A model generated the notes under the pieces. That model did no database searches, had not been told where the DNA came from, and was given only the letters and a program-made list of their open reading frames with translations. Both the position numbers and the translations under genes were made by a program. Positions 18,965 through 29,572 of a stretch of DNA of 64,000 bases are shown here, piece by piece (positions within the stretch are counted from its first letter, which is position 1; every line of letters begins with the position of its first letter). The DNA lies in contig CAVZBT010000015.1 of NCBI GenBank assembly GCA_963773605.1, forward strand, positions 65,938 through 129,937, given 5' to 3'. Source of the stretch: CAVZBT01 sp963773605. GTDB lineage: Bacteria; Acidobacteriota; UBA6911.

Positions 18965-19564
18965 ATGAGAGCGAGTACAGAAAACGTGGGCCCTGCGTCT
19001 TTCCTGCTTATGGCCGTCTTCCTCACAGCCGGCGGGGCGTGTGCGGCCCAAGACACCGCTTCCGACAAAGAGCAGAAAGAGGACGCGGCCAGCTTCAAGG
19101 AATTCACGGACCGCGTGCAGAAATACGTCCAACTGCACAAGACGGTGGAGTCAAATCTCCCCTCCCTGAAGTCCAACGAGGAGCTGCCGGAACTCATTGT
19201 CGCGCACCAGCAGGCCCTGGCGAGAAAGATCCGTGAGGCGCGGCCCCACGCCAAACCCGGAGACATATTCGCGCGTGGGACCCGCGAAGCGTTTCGGCAT
19301 GCGGTGCGCAGCGTGTTTCACGGCCCGCAAGCCGCCAAGGCACGTGCCACCATCAAAGAGGGAGCGCCGCTCAAGGAAATCCATCTGCGGGTGAACGAGG
19401 TTTACCCGGATGCGCTCCCGTACACGACCGTACCACCCAGTCTCTTGCTGAAGCTTCCACAACTACCGGACGAAGTCGCGTACCGGATCCTGGGCCGCGA
19501 TCTGGTCCTGCTCGACGTGAAAGCCGACATGGTGGTCGACCTGATGCCCGAAATACTTCCCTAG
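18965..19564 (+). CDS. Conserved secreted protein, function unknown
   Basis: 199 residues; strong Shine-Dalgarno GAGGAGG. A signal sequence (FLLMAVFLTAGGACAA) is followed by a charged helical segment with FTDRVQKYVQLHKTVE (about 45-60) and a C-terminal part ending PPSLLLKLPQLPDEVAYRIL, then GRDLVLLDVKADMVVDLMP. I recognise this C-terminal pattern from acidobacterial hypotheticals but know no function. No catalytic motif is seen. It is co-directional between the PLD-like gene (42 bp upstream) and the phosphoesterase (24 bp downstream), so probably in one transcript. Confidence 0.7.
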   Translation: MRASTENVGPASFLLMAVFLTAGGACAAQDTASDKEQKEDAASFKEFTDRVQKYVQLHKTVESNLPSLKSNEELPELIVAHQQALARKIREARPHAKPGDIFARGTREAFRHAVRSVFHGPQAAKARATIKEGAPLKEIHLRVNEVYPDALPYTTVPPSLLLKLPQLPDEVAYRILGRDLVLLDVKADMVVDLMPEILP

Positions 19565-19588
19565 GATTGAGGGACAGAGGATAAATCC

Positions 19589-20443
19589 ATGCGACGGCGC
19601 GTCGTTCTTCTCCTGAGCGTTTTCACCCTTCTCCTGGCGGGCCTGGGAGCGGACGAGTTCAAGTTTCCTCTCAAGTCGAATTCGGTCCGCTTTGCAGCGA
19701 TCGGAGATATGGGAACGGGAGATCCGCCCCAGTACGAAGTGGCCCGGAGAATGGTGGAGGCGCGTCAAGGCTTCCCCTTCGATTTTGTGATCATGCTGGG
19801 CGACAACCTTTACGGTGGCAGCCAGCCCCACGATTTTGAAGTGCAGTTCGAAGTGCCCTACCGGCCGCTCCTGGATGCGGGCGTGACGTTCTACGCGACG
19901 CTGGGGAACCACGACGACCCGAGTGAGCGCTCCTACAAATTCTTCAATATGAATGGCGAGAGCTATTACACCTTCAAGAAGGGGAATGTGCGCTTCTTTG
20001 TTTTGAACAGCAATTACCTGGACCCAAAACAGACCGCTTGGCTGGAGACTCAGCTGCGCGACGCTGGTAACTCAGATTGGAAGGTCTGCTATTTCCATCA
20101 TCCCCTCTATTCATCGGCAAGATTCCACGGTTCGTCCGTCGAACTGCGGCAATTGCTGGAGCCTCTTTTCATCAAGTACGGCATGAACCTCGTATTCGCC
20201 GGCCATGATCACGTGTATGAGCGAGTCCATCCTCAACATGAAATCTACTATTTCACGGAAGGCGCTTCTGGATCGTTGCGCGCCGGCAACCTGGGAAAGC
20301 CCACGATTACCGACAAGGGATTTGATACCGACCGCTCCTTCATGCTCATCGAAATCGCGGGCGAGGAGGTGTATTTTCAGACTATCTCGCGCGCCGGCGC
20401 GACCGTGGACTCAGGCTCGTTTCGCCGCCCGAGCACGCGTTAA
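19589..20443 (+). CDS. Secreted calcineurin-like (purple-acid-phosphatase-type) metallophosphoesterase
   Basis: 284 residues with a signal peptide (VVLLLSVFTLLLAGLGA). All metallophosphoesterase motifs are intact: GDMG (Asp40), GDNLYGG (Asp72, Asn73), LGNHDD (Asn107, His108), FHHPLY and GHDHVYER. The spacing and GHDHVYER are typical of purple acid phosphatases. Two metal ions hydrolyse phosphate mono- or diesters outside the cytoplasm. It is last of the closely spaced genes starting at 14801. Occurring with a kinase-like protein and a PLD-like protein, it could act on a shared phosphorylated envelope substrate (inference). Confidence 0.9.
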   Translation: MRRRVVLLLSVFTLLLAGLGADEFKFPLKSNSVRFAAIGDMGTGDPPQYEVARRMVEARQGFPFDFVIMLGDNLYGGSQPHDFEVQFEVPYRPLLDAGVTFYATLGNHDDPSERSYKFFNMNGESYYTFKKGNVRFFVLNSNYLDPKQTAWLETQLRDAGNSDWKVCYFHHPLYSSARFHGSSVELRQLLEPLFIKYGMNLVFAGHDHVYERVHPQHEIYYFTEGASGSLRAGNLGKPTITDKGFDTDRSFMLIEIAGEEVYFQTISRAGATVDSGSFRRPSTR

Positions 20444-20805
20444 ACTCCGGCAGTTCACGATCCAGCGGCAATGTTCTTTAGCGGATAGCCGAAACACGCA
20501 CCCGTTTTGTCCCTCAACCCGGTACATCCAGGCGTTCACATCACAATCAGCGTCGTACTCCAACGGCTTTGGTGGCTTTAACGCAAACACGGCTTTTCAT
20601 GTCACCTTCGGCACCCGCCAAATGAGGGTGACCGTCGTGAACGGGATGAGCACTATTGACCATACAGGTGTGCAATAGTGGGCTGACACGTGATTTCCTC
20701 AGAGGGTATAAAGATGGTGTGGCGGGACGGTGTAACAGTTACGGGAAAAGCATCTCGTTGTTGGCTGAGCCATAGGTGCTTTAACTCTTCTAAGCGAGGT
20801 CAGGT
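20444..20805. other. Intergenic region without recognisable gene
   Basis: About 360 bp with no supportable coding sequence. An open frame to 20678 overlaps the phosphoesterase and lacks a start and domain. Confidence 0.45.
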
Positions 20806-20886
20806 ATGGAAACCCTAGTGATCGTTGTTTTGGTCTTGTTTTTGCTCGGTGGTGGAGGCTGGGGATACTCTCGTTGGCGGCGGTAG
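20806..20886 (+). CDS. 26-residue Gly-rich membrane peptide (DUF3309-like, short form)
   Basis: METLVIVVLVLFLLGGGGWG then YSRWRR and stop. A hydrophobic helix is followed by GGGGWGYSRW, a pattern found in small DUF3309-type membrane proteins that are common next to stress genes. GAGGTCAGGT precedes the ATG. Longer relatives have a second hydrophobic segment that is missing here. It is 129 bp upstream of the YtxH gene. Function unknown. Confidence 0.6.
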   Translation: METLVIVVLVLFLLGGGGWGYSRWRR

Positions 20887-21015
20887 CGTTCGCTGATCAC
20901 ACCACGCTGGCGGAGTTGCCAAGAGTTTTGTCGGCAGACACTTTTGTATTGCGGGCCGCAAGGCTCGCCATGAGAAGCAAAGGTACATTTCACGCTATTC
21001 GTCAATGGAGATAAC

Positions 21016-21303
21016 ATGAATCAATCGGGAACCGGAGAAAAGGCTTTGTACGTCTTCCTTGGAGCCTTCATAGGCGCGGCAACTGCACTCCTGCTTGCTC
21101 CGCGCAGCGGCGAGGAAACCCGTAGGCTGATCGCTTCAAAAGCGCGCGAAGGTTCTGATTTTGTGGCAGCCGGCACCAAAAACGTCGCAGACAGAACCAC
21201 TTCATACATAGACAGCGGCAAGGAGATTCTCCAGGCGCAAGGAGATAAGTTGGCGGCCGCAATCGAGGCTGGGAAACAGGCGTATCAGGGAAAAACGGGA
21301 TAA
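21016..21303 (+). CDS. YtxH-domain small membrane protein
   Basis: 95 residues; GGAGATAAC Shine-Dalgarno. One N-terminal transmembrane helix (ALYVFLGAFIGAATALLLAP) is followed by PRSGEETRRLIASKA and an amphipathic helical tail with two repeats resembling ADRTTSYIDSGKE. This is the standard YtxH layout, a family linked to general stress and envelope responses. No enzymatic motif. Confidence 0.85.
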   Translation: MNQSGTGEKALYVFLGAFIGAATALLLAPRSGEETRRLIASKAREGSDFVAAGTKNVADRTTSYIDSGKEILQAQGDKLAAAIEAGKQAYQGKTG

Positions 21304-21703
21304 GGCTAAGGGCTAAATGGATGGTACGCTACAGATCCGTCTTGCGTTGTTTACGGGGTTTGTGGCTGTATCCCATCTGTTGTAGTGCGTGGCTTTTGGA
21401 TCTATCCGGAGTCTCTTTCTTCGAGAACGAAGGAAGTGTTGACTACGGTCCGAGGACGAATCGCGGAACGTTGCGACCGCAGCGGGCTGAGCCGGATCGA
21501 GTTTTCCACTGACCGCTGTACTGGTTAGTAAATGGTGTCCGGCAGATTCGTTTGTGGGCGCCGCCGCGAACAGGTTGAGGCCAGAAGTGAAGACGAGGAC
21601 GCGCTCGCCTGTCACTTCTGGCCCCGGGTCGTGCAACTCGGACTTGAAACTGGAACTCTCCCAACGTACAAGTTCAACCTTCGAAACTTCTAACCGCCGG
21701 GTC
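21304..21703. other. Intergenic region between convergent genes
   Basis: No gene seen in 400 bp. It contains the inverted repeat at 21579-21623. Confidence 0.5.
21579..21623. repeat. 12-bp perfect inverted repeat
   Basis: GGCCAGAAGTGA (21579-21590) pairs with TCACTTCTGGCC (21612-21623) across a 21-base GC-rich loop. It lies between the convergent YtxH and dehydrogenase genes, so it may end transcription, but there is no T-run on either side. Confidence 0.5.
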
Positions 21704-23170
21704 CTAGGCGCTCAGGATGCCTTCCCATTCCTTTCGGTATGGACGCCGGATGAGCTGGCTGGCTTCCGGTGCGTTGCGGCAGCGCAAGTTGACGTGGTCC
21801 CACTCCAGCTTCTTCCCGATGCGGTAGGCCACGTTGCCCAGGTGGTTCGACTGAGTGACCCAGCTGGAATACTGGAAGTTCGAGCCGGGCGCCGGGCCCT
21901 GGCCCTTGCACGCCTGGATCCACTCGATGTAGTGGCCGGGCGAACGGGGCAGCGTCTCCGGCGGCATCTGGTAGTCCTTGAACTGCTCTTCCGGCAGCAA
22001 CTTTATCCCCCCGCCGGTGGACAGCATGCCCTTGTCGCCGATGAACAGCGCCGCGCGGTCAGTCTGAGGAATCTTGCCTTCGCGCCACAGCGGCGGCTTG
22101 GCGTCGCCCTGGTACCAGACGAGCTTGACCGGCGGGGCCGAGCCCCGGGCCGGGAACTCATAGGTCACCGTCAACGTTGCCGGCGCCAGATCCGGGTGGG
22201 CCTTGCCCATCGGGGACACGGCCTCGACCGTCAGCGGCTGAGTGAGGTCCAGCACGTGGAACGCAGCGTCGTTGTCGTGGCCGCCGAGGTCGCTCATGGT
22301 GCCGTTGCCGAAGTCCCACCACCGGTACCAGCGCGGTCCGGGCAGGTAGGTCGCGTGGAACGGCCGCATCGGCGCAGGCCCGATCCACAGGTCCCAGGAC
22401 ATGTTTGCCGGGACGGGCATCTCTTCCTTGAACCGCTCGGTGATCTGGATGCCGTTGTAGAACCCGTGCGGCTTGTCGAACTTTTCGGCCGACGCGGCGT
22501 CCTGCAACCCCCAGGCGCGACCCGCCCAGACGTGGACCTCGCGGACCGGCCCGATGGCGCCGGCCATGATCAGTTCCTTAATTTGGCGGCGGGCCGGCGA
22601 GGCGTGGCCCTGGTTGCCCGTCTGCGTGGCAAGCTTCGGGTACTTTGCGGCGGTCTCGCGAATGAACCTCGCCTCCCAGATGTCGTGGGTGAGCGGCTTC
22701 TCGCAGTAGACGTGCTTGCCGTGGGTCAAGGCAAGGTAGGTCGCGAGCGTGTGGGTGTGCTCGCACGTGCTGACCATGACGGCGTCGAAGTCGTTCGGGC
22801 TGTCGAAAACCTTGCGGAAATCGTTGTACTTCTTGGCGTTCGGGAACCGCAGGGCCGCGGCGTCCACGGCGTCCTGGTTGACGTCGCAGATGACCGTGAT
22901 GTTCTCGGCCGGGATGCCCTTGGGCGGCCCGGGCGGGGTAGCTGCCGGGGTGCCGCCACCGGCCCCACGGCCGCCGCCGCCGTCGCCGTTCATGTTCGAG
23001 ATGGCGCGGCCGCCGCAGGCGATCATTGCGATGTTCAGTTTGTTGTTGAGGTTCTGGCCCCGCAGAAAGGCTGGCGCACCAGTGATCACGCCGGCAGCAG
23101 CCAGGGCGCCGCCGAATTCGCGTCGGGTCATCTGACGCCGAAGCGTCTTCCCGGTAATCTCTTCCTTCAT
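21704..23170 (-). CDS. Tat-exported Gfo/Idh/MocA-family oxidoreductase with Gly/Pro-rich insert
   Basis: 488 residues. The signal MTRREFGGALAAAGVITGAPA follows a 13-residue leader. The Rossmann domain begins NIAMIACGGRA, then is interrupted at about residues 60-85 by a GDGGGGRGAGGGTPAATPPG insertion before ITVICDVN. The catalytic motif is CEKPLTHD. The C-terminal half has HWxWxxGNGxxxxxG-like elements (WWDFGNGTMSDLGGHD) typical of exported MocA proteins. GGGAG lies before ATG 23170. Substrate unknown, probably a sugar derivative. Confidence 0.88.
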   Translation of the reverse strand: MKEEITGKTLRRQMTRREFGGALAAAGVITGAPAFLRGQNLNNKLNIAMIACGGRAISNMNGDGGGGRGAGGGTPAATPPGPPKGIPAENITVICDVNQDAVDAAALRFPNAKKYNDFRKVFDSPNDFDAVMVSTCEHTHTLATYLALTHGKHVYCEKPLTHDIWEARFIRETAAKYPKLATQTGNQGHASPARRQIKELIMAGAIGPVREVHVWAGRAWGLQDAASAEKFDKPHGFYNGIQITERFKEEMPVPANMSWDLWIGPAPMRPFHATYLPGPRWYRWWDFGNGTMSDLGGHDNDAAFHVLDLTQPLTVEAVSPMGKAHPDLAPATLTVTYEFPARGSAPPVKLVWYQGDAKPPLWREGKIPQTDRAALFIGDKGMLSTGGGIKLLPEEQFKDYQMPPETLPRSPGHYIEWIQACKGQGPAPGSNFQYSSWVTQSNHLGNVAYRIGKKLEWDHVNLRCRNAPEASQLIRRPYRKEWEGILSA

Positions 23171-23460
23171 CGTGTGCTCCCTTGGTTTATCGGTGAAATA
23201 ACAAGTCCTTAGCCATCCAGATCCAGCTATGGTTCCTGTTTAACCTATGAGAAGTTTCGATACGCTGACTTCCAGCGCGTGATCCCGAGACCCATGGCGG
23301 ATTCGGACGAGCAATATTACTCCAGGACGAGCAAAAAGGCTGTAACCTTCACACAAACGGGCCGTTCGATCCTGACCGGGATTCAACCTGGATTTTGATG
23401 TGTCATCGGCAACTGCATTCGGACAGTGATGCCAACAGCGTCTGCGCCGGGCGGCGCGCA

Positions 23461-24147
23461 TCACCACCCGGACAGGAGGCCCAGGCTTCGGCGATCGAAA
23501 AACGCGGCATCCGCTGCGCGGAAATAACGCCGGATCTCCGGACCTCCGACGTTCACGGTAGTCTGGTCCCAATCGCACCGCGTACAATACGGCGCGCCCC
23601 CGGCATCAGCGGAAGGGTGGATCGCGGCGGCGAAAAACGACCTCGCCTGCCGGTGCTTCTCCGAGTTGAACGGATCGCCTCCGTCGGCCGCGAACGTGGC
23701 AAACACCAGGCTTGCGTCCGGCCGCGGCGCCGCGCAGCAGGGCAAAACCCTGCCGGTGGCGTCCAGCACGATGTTTTTGTACAACCAGTGGCAGGTATGG
23801 CGTGAACCCGCTGGCGCGTCGCCCGCGAGTTGCGAATCCCACCGGCTCTCGAACGCACCTTCGATCACGTCGGCAGCCACACTGTCTGGGAATGGGTTCC
23901 AGTTTTCGGGCGGGTTACTGGTCGACAGCCAGTGCAGGCGGGTCACGCGCGCCGGCACCGCCGCGGGGCGGATCTCCGGATCGTCCCACGTCACATCGAA
24001 GGGATGCACTACGCGGAACTGGTCCACTCCGAGCCTGCGCGCCATGCGCTCCGCCAGTGGAATCTCGTGCGCATTGTGCTCAAACGCCAGGAAATTCCAG
24101 GACAGCACCGGCGTGCCCCTGCCCAGCGTGCGCCTGGCTTCGACCAA
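23461..24147 (-). pseudogene. C-terminal half of a radical SAM/SPASM protein
   Basis: About 228 residues corresponding only to the end of the barrel and the SPASM auxiliary-cluster domain: HTCHWLYKNIVLDATGRVLP then CC, and YCTRCDWDQTT near the end. The N-terminal half with the CxxxCxxC radical-SAM motif is absent. The frame has no normal start. It is open upstream through the stop codon of the ABC exporter at 24174, reading ISCRFLACLRLVEARRTLG, which still fits the family. This indicates a deletion that joined the middle of the gene to the 3' end of the exporter gene. The TTG at 24147 is nominal. Confidence 0.7.
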
Positions 24148-24173
24148 CCTCAGGCACGCCAGGAAACGACAGC

Positions 24174-26063
24174 TTATTCCTCGTGCCCACGCGCCGCAGA
24201 GGAATCAAAGGAGATGTCTGCGTCGGGCGTGGAGACACGGTCGCGTTTCGGCGGCTCGGGAGTGAAGTCCTCGCCGGGATTGACGAACTTGTCGCTCTCG
24301 AGATCGTACTGCTTGTCATAGAGTTGCCGATACCGGCCGTTTGCCGCCAGCAATTCCGAGTGCTTGCCACGCTCGACGATTTCACCGCTTTCCAGCACGA
24401 GGATCTGATCGGCGCTGCGGATCGTGGAAAGCCTGTGGGCAATCACGAAGGTGGTGCGGCCGTGCCGCAGACGCCTCAGGCCATCCTGGATCATGGCCTC
24501 ACTTTCGCTGTCCAGGCTGGAGGTGGCTTCATCGAGGATCAGGATGCGCGGGTCCGCCAGAATGGCCCTCGCGATTCCTATGCGCTGCCTCTGGCCCCCG
24601 GACAATCTGATGCCGCGCTCCCCGACCACCGTGTCGTAGCCGTTTTCAAAGCCCCCGACGAACTCCTCGCAATGGGCGATGCGGCCGGCCTCGCGGATCT
24701 GCGCGAGCGTGGCGCTCGGTCGAGAGAAACGGATGTTATCGCCGATGGTACCGTCAAAAAGGAAATTCTCTTGCATGACCGCCCCCAGTCGCGCGCGATA
24801 ATCGCGCAACCGGACGCGCTGCAGGTCGATTCCGTCTATCGCGATCCGCCCGGACAGGGGCCGATGGAAAGCCATGACAAGCCCGATGAGGGTGCTTTTG
24901 CCGGATCCGCTCGAACCGACCAGGGCCGTCGTGGATCCCGCCGGAGCATGGAACGACACGTTGCGCAGCACAGGAACACCCTCGGCGTATTCGAAGGTGA
25001 CATCCTCAAAGAGGATGTCACCCCGCACCGAAGCGAGCGGCTGCCTCGACTTTTCGTCTGCGTCCTCAGTCGCCATCTGCTTGATCTCGTTGATGCGGTC
25101 GAGTCCGGCAAAGGCCTCGGTGATCTGCGTGCCGATCGACGCCATCTGCACCAGCGGCATGGCCATCAGGCCTGTGAAGAACGTGTACATCACGAGATCC
25201 CCCAAGGTCATTTGCCCTGCAATGATGGCTCGCCCCCCCACGAGCAGCACGATCACGCCGATTACGCCGACGATGACGCTCGAGGCCGAGCCGGTGGCCG
25301 ACACTCCGGTGATCGATTTTGCGACATTGCGGAACAGCCTGTGAACGCCACGCGCGAAAACGATCTGCTCGCGCTTTTCGGCGGTGTATGATTTGACGAT
25401 GCGGATGCCGCCCAGCGATTCCGTCAGACGCCCGGTCACTTCGGCATTGATCTTCCCGCGCTCGCGGAACACCGGTCGCAGTTTCCTGAACGCGGTAGCC
25501 ATGATCGCACCGAAGCAGGCCAACACTGCCATCGTTCCCAGCGTCAGTCTCCAATTCAGGTAGAAAAGCACCCCCACTGCCAGCAGTCCGGTGACGATCG
25601 ACCCCGTCAACTGGACGAGACCGGTGCCGACCAGGTTACGGATGCCCTCGGCGTCGGTCATAATCCGCGAAATGAGAACGCCGGTCTGGGTGGAATCGAA
25701 GTAGTGCACCGGGAGGCGCACGACGTGCGCTTCGATGCTCCGTCGCATATCCGTGATGGCGCGCTGGGCGGCCACGCCAAGCACCTGGGAGAGCGCGAAC
25801 GACGTTGCGGCATCGATCAGCGTAGCGGCGCCGGCCGCGAGAGCCAGCCACGGCAGGAGGTCGTGGCGCTGCTTGCCGATCACGTCATCGATCAGGTATT
25901 TCGATGTCGCAGGTAGCACGAGGCCGGCGACGCGGCTGATCAGCATCAGGACAAGGCCAAGAGCGAGGCGGGCACGGTGTTCGGCAACCAGCCGGCGCGC
26001 TTCGCCCCACGCTTGGGACCACCGGATCTGTTTCTTGTCCGCCAAAATGCCTCCCGCTGCCAT
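24174..26063 (-). CDS. MsbA-like ABC exporter (fused TMD-NBD)
   Basis: 629 residues. Six transmembrane helices (about 30-320), then a nucleotide-binding domain with Walker A GSSGSGKST, signature LSGGQRQR, Walker B ILILDEATSSLD and switch His in AHRLST. The C-terminal tail of about 45 residues after the domain (KQYDLESDKFVNPGEDFTPE...) is acidic. It is a homodimeric exporter of unknown substrate. The remnant radical-SAM gene directly downstream suggests the original operon exported a modified product, for example a peptide or glycolipid (inference). The Shine-Dalgarno at ATG 26063 is weak. Confidence 0.88.
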   Translation of the reverse strand: MAAGGILADKKQIRWSQAWGEARRLVAEHRARLALGLVLMLISRVAGLVLPATSKYLIDDVIGKQRHDLLPWLALAAGAATLIDAATSFALSQVLGVAAQRAITDMRRSIEAHVVRLPVHYFDSTQTGVLISRIMTDAEGIRNLVGTGLVQLTGSIVTGLLAVGVLFYLNWRLTLGTMAVLACFGAIMATAFRKLRPVFRERGKINAEVTGRLTESLGGIRIVKSYTAEKREQIVFARGVHRLFRNVAKSITGVSATGSASSVIVGVIGVIVLLVGGRAIIAGQMTLGDLVMYTFFTGLMAMPLVQMASIGTQITEAFAGLDRINEIKQMATEDADEKSRQPLASVRGDILFEDVTFEYAEGVPVLRNVSFHAPAGSTTALVGSSGSGKSTLIGLVMAFHRPLSGRIAIDGIDLQRVRLRDYRARLGAVMQENFLFDGTIGDNIRFSRPSATLAQIREAGRIAHCEEFVGGFENGYDTVVGERGIRLSGGQRQRIGIARAILADPRILILDEATSSLDSESEAMIQDGLRRLRHGRTTFVIAHRLSTIRSADQILVLESGEIVERGKHSELLAANGRYRQLYDKQYDLESDKFVNPGEDFTPEPPKRDRVSTPDADISFDSSAARGHEE

Positions 26064-26190
26064 CTGGAATCTACCGCAGAAATGCGGAGAAACCTACAGA
26101 ATGGATCCGGCCATGCCGCCGTCGACTCTCAACGCGGCACCATTGACAGTTCTATCCGATTCCTCGAATTGCGAACCTGGAACCGCGTCC

Positions 26191-26667
26191 ATGAGGCCAA
26201 CCCGACAGCGGCGCTTCAGAGCAACCATCGATGGTACCGAAAAGGGCCGGGCGTACGTTGCCCTGCCGTTCGATCCGGCGGCCCTGTGGGGAGACAGGGG
26301 ACGCTATTACGTCGCCGGCACGGTCAACGGTATGAAGTTCCGTGGCCGGCTGGACCAGTCCGGCAAGGGGCACTTCCTGCCGCTGGGGGCTGCCTGGCGA
26401 AATTGTGCCGGGCTGCAGCCGGGGGATCCCGTTGAAGTGGTGATCGGAGACGAGCACCCACCCCGCGAGGGGCTTGCGCCCGACGTGGCCGCCGCACTCG
26501 ACGCGGATCCCGAGGCGGGGAGGTTTTTCGACGCGCTGGCAAGCTTTTACCGCAAGAACTACGTGCGCTGGATCGACGCCACCAGGCGGCGGCCCGAGGT
26601 CCGCGCGCAGCGTATCGCGGAGCTTGTCCACCTCCTGAAGGCCGGACGCAAGCAGTGTCCCCAATGA
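26191..26667 (+). CDS. DUF1905 plus YdeI/OmpD-associated domain protein
   Basis: 158 residues from ATG 26191. The DUF1905 beta-barrel domain covers residues 5-90 (FRATIDGTEKGRAYVALPFD, GRGRYYVAGTVNG-like strands, PLGAAWRNCAGLQPGDPVEV). The remainder has the C-terminal YdeI/OmdA helical unit (ALDADPEAGRFFDALASFYR, then WIDATRRRPEVRAQRIAEL). The family is often annotated as a bacteriocin-protection protein, but the biochemical role is not established. An upstream in-frame ATG at 26101 would add 30 residues with no domain match. The stop is 7 bp from the next gene, so the two are probably co-transcribed. Confidence 0.8.
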   Translation: MRPTRQRRFRATIDGTEKGRAYVALPFDPAALWGDRGRYYVAGTVNGMKFRGRLDQSGKGHFLPLGAAWRNCAGLQPGDPVEVVIGDEHPPREGLAPDVAAALDADPEAGRFFDALASFYRKNYVRWIDATRRRPEVRAQRIAELVHLLKAGRKQCPQ

Positions 26668-26673
26668 GGTGCG

Positions 26674-27667
26674 ATGACTGAACCAAGCGGACGCGACGAG
26701 CCACTGCCTATGAGAGATTCGACTCAGCGCAAGTTCAGCGAAGCGCTCGATGGCCTGCTCGCAGTCGTGAAGGAGGACAGATCAGTTCTTGCCGCCATTC
26801 TCTGCGGCAGCCTCTCGCATGACAGGGTCTGGGTCAAGTCGGACATCGACCTTTTGCTCGTGACCATCGACGACAGGAAGATCGACACAGGCACGCGGGC
26901 GCTCTATGCCGGCGGCGTGAATGTGCACGCGTTTCTCATGCCGCGCGCGGAATTCCGCAAGACCGTCGAAGGCACGATCCGCAACTCATTCATGTATGCG
27001 CTGCTGGCCAAGGGCCGGCTCCTCTACACCCGCGACGAGACCATTGCCAACCTGTGCGCCGGCCTGTGCGAGATCGGCGGCCGGGACATCGAGGTGCAGC
27101 TCTTGTGTGCCGCGACTTCCGCCCTGGGATCGATATACAAGGCGCACAAATGGTTCCTCACGCGCGGGGACCTCGAGTACACCGCCCTCTGGATTCTCTA
27201 CGCCGCCACCCCACTGGCAAAAGTCGAGGTGATCGGGGCCCGGTTGATCGCCGACCGGGAAGTAATCCCTCAGGCGCTCAAGCTGAACGCCCCGTTTTTC
27301 AAGGTCATCTACGCCGACCTCCTCAACGGCCGCAAGACGCCCAAGACCGTCAAAGCCGCACTGGACGCCGTCGACGATTACGTGGCGAACCGGGCGCCCT
27401 CGCTCTTCGCGCCTGTGCTCGATCACCTGCGCGAGGTCGGGGAGGCCCGCTCGGCGACGGACATCGAGGACCACTTCGTGCGGAACTTCGGCGTCGAAGG
27501 GGTCCTTGCCGCCTGCGAGTACCTGGTCGACCAGGGCCTGCTGGGCAAGGCGTCGATCCCGGTGCAGCTTACCAGAAGGAGCAACACCACGGTCGAGGAG
27601 CTCGCGTTCTTCTATCTTCAACCGAAAGTGCGGCCGTCGCGAGCGCGGGCAGGAGAGTCCGCACGTG

Positions 27668-27678
<11 letters not shown>
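26674..27678 (+). CDS. Nucleotidyltransferase-fold protein
   Basis: 334 residues. The N-terminal nucleotidyltransferase core shows CGSLSHDRVWVKSDIDLLLV, giving Gly45-Ser46 and the metal-binding Asp57/Asp59 pair. A long helical C-terminal domain follows (about 130-320). The layout resembles aminoglycoside- or small-molecule-modifying nucleotidyltransferases, but no specific family is recognised. It overlaps the broken uvrA by 11 bp and follows the DUF1905 gene closely. Confidence 0.7.

Positions 27679-29572
<1,894 letters not shown>

Noticed and set aside
14801..20443. Anti-phage defence island (PLD nuclease plus kinase)
   Set aside because: Several products have signal peptides and one is an exporter, so the set points to the envelope; no restriction, toxin or nucleotide-signalling gene is present.
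20205..20678. 157-residue plus-strand ORF extending past the phosphoesterase
   Set aside because: Starts inside another gene; the free 3' part has no recognisable domain and no ribosome-binding site.
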